From HGM11501 sp045123995 (GTDB taxonomy: Bacteria; Bacillota; Clostridia; CAKSNL01; HGM11501), in the NCBI GenBank assembly GCA_045123995.1, contig JBGVKY010000018.1:1-62399 (forward strand): a DNA stretch of 62,399 nucleotides, read 5' to 3'. Below are positions 24,741 through 31,692 of the stretch, piece after piece. Within the stretch, counting starts at the first letter, position 1; each line of letters starts with the position of its first letter. The notes below the pieces were generated by a model. That model was not told where the DNA came from and did no database searches. It was given only the letters and a program-made list of their open reading frames with translations. A program made the translations under genes and the position numbers.

Positions 24741-26015
24741 TTATTTAAGGTGCTTAGCAATTGCTTCCTTGAAACCTTCAATACATCTTTCGATGTGCAT
24801 TTCTTCCCATGTGGGATGTAAGAACAAGCAAACTGTCTGAGCACGGAGGCTCTTAGCGTGAGGACATACAACTTCAGAATACTTAACAGATTCAGGATTT
24901 GTATATTCAGCTGACTTGAAGGGGAATTCTGATGCACCGAAACCGTGGAGTTCCTTATAAGCTCTTTCTTCGTAAGCCTCGGGCCACTGAATTCCGTAGC
25001 AGGGAATCTTAAGTGCGCCAAGCTCTTTAAGAATTGTATCTGCTTCGCAGTCAAGAGCATTAAGGTCGATTAAGATGGGATACCACCAGTAGCTGTTCTT
25101 TCTTTCTTCTGTATTTAAGGGAAGCTTCTTAACACCCTTCATTCCAGCGAATGCTTCGTCGTACATCTTAGCGAACTTAAGTCTCTTTGCAAGGTTCCAG
25201 GAATCGAACTTAGCAAGATGCTCAATACCGATGATGGACTGAATTTCAGTCATTCTGAAGTTGAAACCAACTCTGTTGTGGATGTAAGGAAGTTTTTCCT
25301 CAAGTGCAAGCATGTTCATTCTTGTTCTTACGTCATAACCGTGGTCTCTGAAAGAACGAGCTTCCCAACCTGCATCTTCGTTATTTGTTACAACCATACC
25401 GCCTTCTCCGCCTGTTGTAAAGTGCTTGGACTGGCAGAAGGAGAAGCAACCCATATCACCGATAACACCGGTCTTGATTCCGTTGTACTCACCGCCGAAG
25501 CACTGTGCACAGTCTTCGATAACCTTAAGGTTGTGCTTTTTAGCAATAGCTAAAACCTTACCCATGTCGCAAACTGTTCCGTAAAGGTGAACAACAATGA
25601 TAGCCTTTGTTCTTTCGTTGATTAAGGGCTCGATAGAGTCAGGATCAATTGTGTGATCGTCTGTTACGTCAGCAAATCTGGGAATAGCACCAGCCTGAAC
25701 AACTGAGAAGGAAGATGCGATGAAAGAATAAGAGGGAACAATAACTTCATCCCCAGGGCCTATACCAAGGCTCGCAAGAGCGATGTGAAGCGCTGCTGTT
25801 CCGTTTGTGCAAGAGATAGCCATTTTAGCGCCTACCCACTTAGCAAACTTTTCTTCAAATTCCATACCCTTAGGTCCTGTCCAGTAGCAAACCTTACCAT
25901 TTCTTAAAGGTTCCATAGCCTTTTCGATCATTTCTTCGTCGAACTGAGGCCACATAGGAAATCCAATTTCAGCAATGCCTGCTCCGTTCATTACAACGTC
26001 TTTTTCTTTACCCAT
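24741..26015 (-). CDS. DegT/DnrJ/EryC1/StrS-family PLP aminotransferase
   Basis: 424 residues, fold type I. The PLP lysine is Lys197 in CFSFCQSKHFTTGGEGG; EDCAQCFGGEYNG holds the cofactor Asp168. The middle and C-terminus (HNRVGFNFRMTEIQSIIGI, SYWWYPILIDL) resemble scyllo-inosose and related sugar aminotransferases. It moves an amino group from Glu or Gln to a keto-sugar or keto-inositol. Placed between the ROK regulator and the oxidoreductase that could make the keto substrate. ATG with GAAAGG rather far upstream (about 13 bases). Confidence 0.85.
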   Translation of the reverse strand: MGKEKDVVMNGAGIAEIGFPMWPQFDEEMIEKAMEPLRNGKVCYWTGPKGMEFEEKFAKWVGAKMAISCTNGTAALHIALASLGIGPGDEVIVPSYSFIASSFSVVQAGAIPRFADVTDDHTIDPDSIEPLINERTKAIIVVHLYGTVCDMGKVLAIAKKHNLKVIEDCAQCFGGEYNGIKTGVIGDMGCFSFCQSKHFTTGGEGGMVVTNNEDAGWEARSFRDHGYDVRTRMNMLALEEKLPYIHNRVGFNFRMTEIQSIIGIEHLAKFDSWNLAKRLKFAKMYDEAFAGMKGVKKLPLNTEERKNSYWWYPILIDLNALDCEADTILKELGALKIPCYGIQWPEAYEERAYKELHGFGASEFPFKSAEYTNPESVKYSEVVCPHAKSLRAQTVCLFLHPTWEEMHIERCIEGFKEAIAKHLK

Positions 26016-26044
26016 TTTTTATCATACCTTTCTTTAATAAAATT

Positions 26045-27184
26045 TTATATTGTATTAAACATCTGGGCGTAGGAATATTTCGCTGCACCCAAGGTTGCGC
26101 TGTTTCCCGGAACCTCGGAATACTCTATCTTGGTTTCCCCTATAAAGCACTTTTCTTCTACCGCTTTTTTTAGGGGTTCCAAGAAGAATTCTCCCAGTTC
26201 CTTGATTTTTCCGCCGATTACCACGCTTTCGGGAGCCATCATGTTGATAAGACCCACCAGTGCTACGGAAAGGATCTCTGCAATTTCAGAAATCATTTTT
26301 ATTATTTCGATATTTCCCTTCTCGGCTTCATTATAAATGGCTTTAAGGGAAACCTTTTCTACTTTCAATATTTCTGAGGCTTTTTTTCTTATAACGCCTG
26401 TATTGGTATAAAGCTCGGTACAGCCTCTGTTTCCGCATTTACAAAGGGGGCCTTCCATATTCACACTTATATGACCGAACTCCCCTGCAGTACCGCCAGC
26501 CCCTTTATATATCTTACCATCTATAATGATACCGGAACCAACACCCTTACCTATATCTATGGAAATTAAATCGCTTAAATTCCGTTCTTCCTTTTCTGCA
26601 AAGGCAATGAGACTTGAGCTATTTAAAAGTTCCACGCTGGCGTCGGGAAATTCTTCTTTTATATCCCTTGCCAGATCCCCGTAGGAAATGTCGGTTACTG
26701 TGGAGATAAAGTTATTCGCTCCTTTTTTCGTAAGGACACCTGAAAATCCTATAATAACCGAGTATATTTTCATTCCCGTCATACTTTTTAAAGAGGATAC
26801 TATAAATTCCAAAGTATCTTCATAGCTTTCAAGCTCTTTTTCAGAATGATAAACCCTGAAAAATGTCAGATCGTAAATGTCTATTATAATTCTTTCACCG
26901 TCAATCTCAATGCCCACAAAATGTCGTCCCTTGGGATTGATGGTGAGGGAAACCGCTTTTCTCCCTATGCTTCCTGTTTCCAAAATGCCCGTTTCAATTA
27001 CCAGTTCTTTTTCTATAAGCTCATCTATAAGAGAGGACACGGTCGTGGGGCTTAAGCCCGTCATTCTCTTAAGTTCTACCCTGGAAAGATTTTTGTTTTC
27101 ATGTAAGAGATTGAAAAGCATATTCATATTCTGCGTCTTCACCGTTTGAATACTGCTTTTGGTAACGTTAACCAGTTTACTCAC
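26045..27184 (-). CDS. ROK-family transcriptional regulator (NagC/XylR type)
   Basis: About 379 residues. Winged HTH at 20-75 (NLSRVELKRMTGLSPTTVSS), then the ROK sugar-binding fold with the zinc site His238, Cys248, Cys250, Cys255 (GEFGHIS and LCKCGNRGC). The kinase catalytic Asp is absent: the motif reads ELLNSSSLIAFAE, so it should sense rather than phosphorylate its sugar. The start is unclear: the GTG at 27182-27184 overlaps the AAGGAG site, while an in-frame CTG at 27173-27175 has an eight-base spacing. A perfect operator covers its transcription start, so it probably represses itself and the two downstream sugar genes. Confidence 0.85.
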   Translation of the reverse strand: MSKLVNVTKSSIQTVKTQNMNMLFNLLHENKNLSRVELKRMTGLSPTTVSSLIDELIEKELVIETGILETGSIGRKAVSLTINPKGRHFVGIEIDGERIIIDIYDLTFFRVYHSEKELESYEDTLEFIVSSLKSMTGMKIYSVIIGFSGVLTKKGANNFISTVTDISYGDLARDIKEEFPDASVELLNSSSLIAFAEKEERNLSDLISIDIGKGVGSGIIIDGKIYKGAGGTAGEFGHISVNMEGPLCKCGNRGCTELYTNTGVIRKKASEILKVEKVSLKAIYNEAEKGNIEIIKMISEIAEILSVALVGLINMMAPESVVIGGKIKELGEFFLEPLKKAVEEKCFIGETKIEYSEVPGNSATLGAAKYSYAQMFNTI

Positions 27185-27189
27185 TCCTT

Positions 27190-27214
27190 AATTATTCCAG
27201 TGACTGGAATAATT
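27190..27214 (-). promoter_or_regulatory. Operator of the ROK operon
   Basis: Perfect inverted repeat AATTATTCCAG-TGA-CTGGAATAATT (11-bp arms, 3-bp centre) starting two bases after the -10 box and covering the likely transcription start, the normal position for repression by a NagC/XylR-type regulator. Confidence 0.8.
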
Positions 27215-27216
27215 GT

Positions 27217-27245
27217 ATTATACTATATATTATCACTTTTGTCAA
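27217..27245 (-). promoter_or_regulatory. Promoter of the ROK operon
   Basis: TTGACA (complement 27240-27245), 17-bp spacer, TATAAT (complement 27217-27222): a consensus promoter directly upstream of the operator. Confidence 0.85.
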
Positions 27246-27329
27246 TAATATTTTAGTTAGCAGAAAAGAGGGAAAACAAAAATAAAAAAGACCGTCGAAC
27301 GGCGGTATTTTCGAAGCTCAATTATTTTG

Positions 27330-27355
27330 ACATAAATTTGACATCAAATTTATGT
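27330..27355. repeat. Perfect inverted repeat downstream of the tRNA cluster
   Basis: ACATAAATTTGA-CA-TCAAATTTATGT, 12-bp arms with a two-base centre, in the stretch between the ROK promoter and the tRNA terminator. It has no T run and lies beyond the tRNA terminator, so it is not a standard terminator. A further ACCGTC/CGGCGGT imperfect hairpin lies at about 27290-27307. Confidence 0.5.
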
Positions 27356-27422
27356 ATTTGGCATTTTCCCTTTCGGGCAAAAATACCTCGGACGAGTTCG
27401 AATTTCCATTGAAAACGCAAAC

Positions 27423-27452
27423 AAAAAGACCATCCTGACGGATGGTCTTTTT
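27423..27452 (-). terminator. Terminator of the tRNA operon
   Basis: Perfect 13-bp stem AAAAAGACCATCC/GGATGGTCTTTTT with a TGAC loop, four bases beyond the tRNA-Lys 3' end. Confidence 0.9.
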
Positions 27453-27455
27453 GTT

Positions 27456-27531
27456 TGGTGACCCATCGGAGATTCGAACTCCGGACACCTTGATTAAAAG
27501 TCAAGTGCTCTGCCAGCTGAGCTAATGGATC
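27456..27531 (-). tRNA. tRNA-Lys (UUU)
   Basis: 76 bases. On the minus strand GATCCAT pairs with ATGGGTC, the anticodon loop is CTTTTAA, the T-arm has GTTCGAATC, and CCA is encoded. Last gene of the five-tRNA transcript. Confidence 0.95.
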
Positions 27532-27540
27532 ATATTTTTT

Positions 27541-27615
27541 TGGCTGGGCTGGCTGGACTCGAACCAGCGAATGCCAGAGTCAAAGTCTGGTGCCTTACCA
27601 CTTGGCGACAGCCCA
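27541..27615 (-). tRNA. tRNA-Gln (UUG)
   Basis: 75 bases. Acceptor TGGGCTG/CAGCCCA, anticodon stem CCAGA/TCTGG around CTTTGAC, T-arm GTTCGAGTC, CCA encoded. Confidence 0.95.
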
Positions 27616-27643
27616 GTATACTCAGGCAATTCAAAAAAAATAA

Positions 27644-27720
<77 letters not shown>

Positions 27721-27732
27721 CATACAAAAAAA

Positions 27733-27809
27733 TGGCGTGCCTGCGGGGACTCGAACCCAGGACCTACTGCTTAGAAGGCAGTTGCTCTATCCAGCTGAGC
27801 TACAGGCAC
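27733..27809 (-). tRNA. tRNA-Arg (UCU)
   Basis: 77 bases. Acceptor GTGCCTG/CAGGCAC, anticodon stem ACTGC/GCAGT around CTTCTAA, CCA encoded. Reads AGA/AGG codons. Confidence 0.95.
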
Positions 27810-27816
27810 AAAATAA

Positions 27817-27890
27817 TGGAGCGGGTGATGGGAATCGAACCCACGCGATCAGCTTGGAAGGCTGAGATTCTACCATTGAACTACACCCGC
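27817..27890 (-). tRNA. tRNA-Gly (UCC)
   Basis: 74 bases. Acceptor GCGGGTG/CACCCGC, anticodon stem TCAGC/GCTGA around CTTCCAA, CCA encoded. First gene of the tRNA transcript, about 25 bases after the predicted start. Confidence 0.95.
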
Positions 27891-27921
27891 TTATAAATTA
27901 TTAAACTCATATGACTACGTC

Positions 27922-27950
27922 ATTATAGCAAAAGAAAAGCCATTTGTCAA
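27922..27950 (-). promoter_or_regulatory. Promoter of the tRNA cluster
   Basis: TTGACA (complement 27945-27950), 17-bp spacer, TATAAT (complement 27922-27927): consensus, as expected for stable RNA. Confidence 0.9.
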
Positions 27951-27979
27951 CACTTTTTTGAAAAATTTTCATTTTTTTT

Positions 27980-28012
27980 AAAGTCGGGAAAAGTTCCTCT
28001 TTCCCCGACTTT
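27980..28012 (-). terminator. Probable terminator of the apgM-rhomboid operon
   Basis: AAAGTCGGGAAAAG pairs with CTTTCCCCGACTTT (one bulge) just after the rhomboid stop. The T run on the minus strand is only three bases long, so it may be a weak terminator. Confidence 0.6.
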
Positions 28013-28016
28013 ATTT

Positions 28017-29102
28017 TTACCCCTCTACACTTTCTCCCTGTTCAAAAAATGAATACTTATTAAGGTCATCATAAATTTTCCTGTCCGTAAGGGAATAGCC
28101 TTTCTGTGCCAAGGAATAAAGTCTTCCGGTTTCTTTTATAACCGAATCCTTATCCCCTTTTTTCATGGCATCTATTATACTTACAGCAAAAGCATCAGAA
28201 GAGTAATAAGATTCTTCATCCAGAATTATCTTCTCTGCAAAATAATCTGCTCTTTCATAATCCCCCAAGTAAGCTAAAAAGCACATGAATGAGTGATTGC
28301 CGTACTGCCTTTCATAAACCGAGGTTTCTTTTTTGATTCCGCTTAAAACACTGAACGCCGTTATCACAACCAAAAGGAAGGCCATAAGCCCTCTGCCCGT
28401 TATAAGGCGTTTTCTTGGACGTACATCCGTCACAGCACAAAGAGCCATATAGCCCCCGAAAAGACCGCCGAAATGTGCGATATTGTTGATGCCACCCGTA
28501 AAGCTGTAAAGAGTTGTGATAATAATGCAGGATACCACGCTTCTCATCATGGCACGGTTTACACTAGTAGGATTTATAAAATATACCGCAGCTATAGCTC
28601 CCAAAAGCCCGAAAATAGCTCCCGACGCTCCGATAGACGGATTGGGCATAAGAGCATAGGTAAGCAAATTTCCCAAAATACCTGCAGTAAAATATATAAA
28701 CAAAAACTTCCTCTTGCCCAAGGCAGGCTCTAAAATACTTCCGTATATATAAAGAGCATAGTTATTTGACAAAAAGTGAAACAGAGCCTGATGTGTGAAC
28801 AAAGAAGTTATAATCCTGTATATCTGCCCCTCTGAAACTGCACCTCTGTGCATGGACAAAAGGGAGGTTAAATCCACACCTCTCAAATTAAAGAGCGAAA
28901 TCAGTATAAAAACCGCAAGATTTACTGCTATAATAAAAAACGTTGCCTTTGGTTTTTTATATGAATATCTCATATCCGAATGAGTGTATTTTTCTGCGTC
29001 ATAAGGATTTTCCTGGGAAGCTGCAAAGATATCGTGACCGCAGACAGGACAAAAATCGCAGTTATCCGAAAGGCACTGTCCGCATTTTCCACAATATTTC
29101 AT
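28017..29102 (-). CDS. Rhomboid-family intramembrane serine protease with N-terminal zinc ribbon
   Basis: 361 residues. Cys4, Cys7, Cys18, Cys21 (YCGKCG and FCPVCG) form a zinc ribbon before the first membrane helix at about 52-72. Six helices follow; the dyad is Ser160 in SIGASGAIFG and His210 in NNIAHFGGLFGG, with His109/Asn113 in FHFLSNN as oxyanion partners. The C-terminal 110 residues are soluble and helical. It cuts membrane protein segments inside the bilayer. ATG overlaps the stop of the upstream permease by one base (TAATG). Third gene of the apgM operon. Confidence 0.9.
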   Translation of the reverse strand: MKYCGKCGQCLSDNCDFCPVCGHDIFAASQENPYDAEKYTHSDMRYSYKKPKATFFIIAVNLAVFILISLFNLRGVDLTSLLSMHRGAVSEGQIYRIITSLFTHQALFHFLSNNYALYIYGSILEPALGKRKFLFIYFTAGILGNLLTYALMPNPSIGASGAIFGLLGAIAAVYFINPTSVNRAMMRSVVSCIIITTLYSFTGGINNIAHFGGLFGGYMALCAVTDVRPRKRLITGRGLMAFLLVVITAFSVLSGIKKETSVYERQYGNHSFMCFLAYLGDYERADYFAEKIILDEESYYSSDAFAVSIIDAMKKGDKDSVIKETGRLYSLAQKGYSLTDRKIYDDLNKYSFFEQGESVEG

Positions 29103-30295
29103 TATTTTTCTCCTTTCGCTTTTCCGTGGGAAACGAAGAACCAGTCAAAAAGACCTACTTCATAGAACTTGTAAATCAAAGTCACAATAACGGGCATTAT
29201 AAGCATTCCTATAAAGCCGTAAATTTTATAACCTACCCAAATGGATATTAAAGAAGCCAGAGAGCTTATACCGATGGACTCACCCATTATCTTGGGCTGA
29301 AGTATATTTCTTACGCTAAGGCATATAAGGTAAAGAACAGTCATGCCGATTGAAATATATAATGACCCTCCTGCCAAAAGGTTTATAATCGCCCAGGGAA
29401 TGAGTACGGTTCCGACGCCCAATATGGGAAGCAAATCCACTATGGCAATTACCAAAGCCAAAATCAGTGCATTATCTATTCCCATCACCATAAAGCCTAT
29501 AAAAAGCTCTGTTGCTGTTATCAAAGCCAGAATGAACTGTGCTTTAAGCATACCCAGCAAGGCACCGAAACATTCCGTTTTTATAACATGCATTTTTTCG
29601 CGGAAATTGTCAGATGTATTTTTATTGTACCATAAAGTAAACTTTCCCTTTCCTGCAGTAAAGAAATAGGTTGACAGTATGAGCATAACTATAAATATTA
29701 TAACCGTAGGCAGGCTTTTTACAACAGAAATTGTTCCTGTTGCCACATTTCCCGCAAAGGGCAGAAGCCATGACGTAAGCTCCGCCATAAAGTCAGAACT
29801 CATTTTTTCTATGTCTCTGCTTAAAGATGTTGTCTTGAAAGTGGGTCTTATACTACTTTTATTCAGTTCTTTTTCCAGAACCTCCATAAAGTCAAAAGGA
29901 AGTGAATCAGACCAGCGAATAAGTCCTCTGTAAGCCGAATTTATATATTCCGATATACTTTCAACCATACTCTCCCAGTTTTCGGTTATATATCCCGATG
30001 CTCCGGTAATTCCGGAAATTAAGAGCATAATCAAAAGAGCAAGGAGCGTAAGGAGCAAGAGCACAGATATTGCCGCCCCGATTCTGTAGGGAAGATGCAG
30101 TTTGTTTTTAAGAAAGCTTACCAAAGGAGAAGCCATTAAAGAAACCACCCAGGCAATTATAAAAGGCAGAAAAAGCTTAACTGCTAAAGGAAGTATGCGA
30201 AGAAACAAAACCACCACTATTATAAGTGCCAGCATAAGAAAATATTTTGAATATTTTTTATGAAATTCGTTTAATCTTCCAAAAAACTCTTCCAT
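29102..30295 (-). CDS. AI-2E/PerM-family membrane permease, YtvI-like
   Basis: 397 residues. Pairs of hydrophobic helices at each end flank a soluble middle region (about 85-200) with SEYINSAYRGLIRWS; DLLPILGVGTVLIPWAIINL and LQPKIMGESIGISSLASLIS are strong AI-2E-family signatures. In spore formers the closest relatives are annotated as the sporulation membrane protein YtvI. The family exports small molecules or sodium; the substrate cannot be read from sequence. Eleven bases after apgM, overlapping the rhomboid gene. Confidence 0.8.
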   Translation of the reverse strand: MEEFFGRLNEFHKKYSKYFLMLALIIVVVLFLRILPLAVKLFLPFIIAWVVSLMASPLVSFLKNKLHLPYRIGAAISVLLLLTLLALLIMLLISGITGASGYITENWESMVESISEYINSAYRGLIRWSDSLPFDFMEVLEKELNKSSIRPTFKTTSLSRDIEKMSSDFMAELTSWLLPFAGNVATGTISVVKSLPTVIIFIVMLILSTYFFTAGKGKFTLWYNKNTSDNFREKMHVIKTECFGALLGMLKAQFILALITATELFIGFMVMGIDNALILALVIAIVDLLPILGVGTVLIPWAIINLLAGGSLYISIGMTVLYLICLSVRNILQPKIMGESIGISSLASLISIWVGYKIYGFIGMLIMPVIVTLIYKFYEVGLFDWFFVSHGKAKGEK

Positions 30296-30306
30296 ACAAA
30301 AACTCC

Positions 30307-31509
30307 TTATTCTTCAAGTAATTTTTTCATTATGAGGTAGCCGTCTTCTATATATTCTCCGTATTTTTCCGCCTCATCCTCAGAAAATCCCGAAGCCTTT
30401 GACTCTTCCTTTTTTCTCGAATCATATATAACAGCAGGAACACTGTCAGCCACATGGGTTTTTATTGATATGGGAGTGGGATGATCAGGCATAACCAAAA
30501 TTCTATAGTCTTCTCCCATTTCTTCCATAGCACGTCTTATAGGTGCTATAATTTTTTCGTCGATAAGGCCAACTGCCCTTACCTTTCCCTCTAAATCTCC
30601 CTGATGTCCGCATTCGTCGGGTCCTTCAAGATGGATATATATAAGGTCGTTTCCGTCTTTAAGAGCCTTTATTGCCGCATTTGCCTTTCCGTCATAATTT
30701 GTATGAACCGTTCCTGTAATTCCCGGCACTTCATAAACCTTCATGTCCGCACAAGCAGCAATACCCTTTATCAAGTCAACAGCAGAAATAACTGCTCCTT
30801 TTTTTCCATATAAATCACTGAACAGAGAAAGATTCGGACGTGTTCCCTCTCCCCATATCCAGAGAGATGTGGCAGGATTTTTACCCTTTGCTATTCTCTT
30901 CTTGTTTACGGGATGGTTTATTAAAAGCTCTGCGCTTTTCTTCATTACATCCAGAATCACTTTATTGTCAGGAAGATATTCCCCCACCACCTTATCCGAA
31001 ATATCATGAGGTGGAGTCAAGACAAACTCTCTTTCGTCGGTTGTCCATCTCATAATATGACGGTAGCTTGTACCGGCGAAAAAGCGGATTTTGTCTGTCT
31101 TTAATTTATCGTCAATATATTCTATAAGTTCCTTTGCTTCCTCCGAGGAAATTTCCCCTGCACTGTAATCAGCCATGGTCTTATCCTCGTAATTTTCTTC
31201 GCCTGTAAGTGTAACCAGGTTGGCACGGAAACACATATCCGAATCACTTAAGGATACTCCGACGCTTGCAGCCTCCAAGGGTGAACGACCTGTGTAACAT
31301 CCTTTCGGGTTATATCCCATAACCGAAAGATTTGCCACGTCACTTCCTGGCTTATATCCCGAAGGCACGGTCTTTACTTTAAAAAGACGTCCGTTCTTTG
31401 CAAATTCATCCATATTCGGAATGTTGGAAGCTTCATATACTGTTTTTTTGCCCAGAGCATCAATTTTATAATCTGCCGCTCCATCTGTCAGTACAACTAT
31501 GTATTTCAT
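30307..31509 (-). CDS. apgM: Cofactor-independent phosphoglycerate mutase, ApgM (archaeal-type) family
   Basis: 400 residues from the ATG at 31507-31509 (AAAGGA eight bases upstream; an ATG three codons earlier abuts the site). KYIVVLTDGAADYKIDALGK is the metal-binding alkaline-phosphatase-fold start; GSDVANLSVMGYNPK contains the phospho-acceptor Ser; LEGPDECGHQGD and MPDHPTP hold further metal ligands. It interconverts 3- and 2-phosphoglycerate in glycolysis, or acts as a phosphoserine/homoserine-type mutase in some relatives. First gene of the operon. Another mutase (gpmI) may exist elsewhere. Confidence 0.85.
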   Translation of the reverse strand: MKYIVVLTDGAADYKIDALGKKTVYEASNIPNMDEFAKNGRLFKVKTVPSGYKPGSDVANLSVMGYNPKGCYTGRSPLEAASVGVSLSDSDMCFRANLVTLTGEENYEDKTMADYSAGEISSEEAKELIEYIDDKLKTDKIRFFAGTSYRHIMRWTTDEREFVLTPPHDISDKVVGEYLPDNKVILDVMKKSAELLINHPVNKKRIAKGKNPATSLWIWGEGTRPNLSLFSDLYGKKGAVISAVDLIKGIAACADMKVYEVPGITGTVHTNYDGKANAAIKALKDGNDLIYIHLEGPDECGHQGDLEGKVRAVGLIDEKIIAPIRRAMEEMGEDYRILVMPDHPTPISIKTHVADSVPAVIYDSRKKEESKASGFSEDEAEKYGEYIEDGYLIMKKLLEE

Positions 31510-31542
31510 AAAACTCATCCTTTATCATAATATGTCAGTTTA

Positions 31543-31571
31543 ATTATACACCTTTTTTCACGAAAGTACAA
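31543..31571 (-). promoter_or_regulatory. Promoter of the apgM operon
   Basis: TTGTAC (complement 31566-31571), 17-bp spacer, TATAAT (complement 31543-31548). Confidence 0.7.
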
Positions 31572-31624
31572 TAAAAACTTTTTAATATATTGTAAATTTT
31601 CTTCCTTTTAATTACAAAAACATA

Positions 31625-31653
31625 TTGTAAAATACCTTTCTTTGTGGTATACT
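31625..31653 (+). promoter_or_regulatory. Promoter of secA-prfB
   Basis: TTGTAA (31625-31630), 17-bp spacer ending TGG, TATACT (31648-31653), an extended -10 form. A TATAAT at 31660-31665 could be an alternative. Confidence 0.6.
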
Positions 31654-31692
31654 GTACTTTATAATATTATGCAGGAAAGGAAATTTTTGCAA

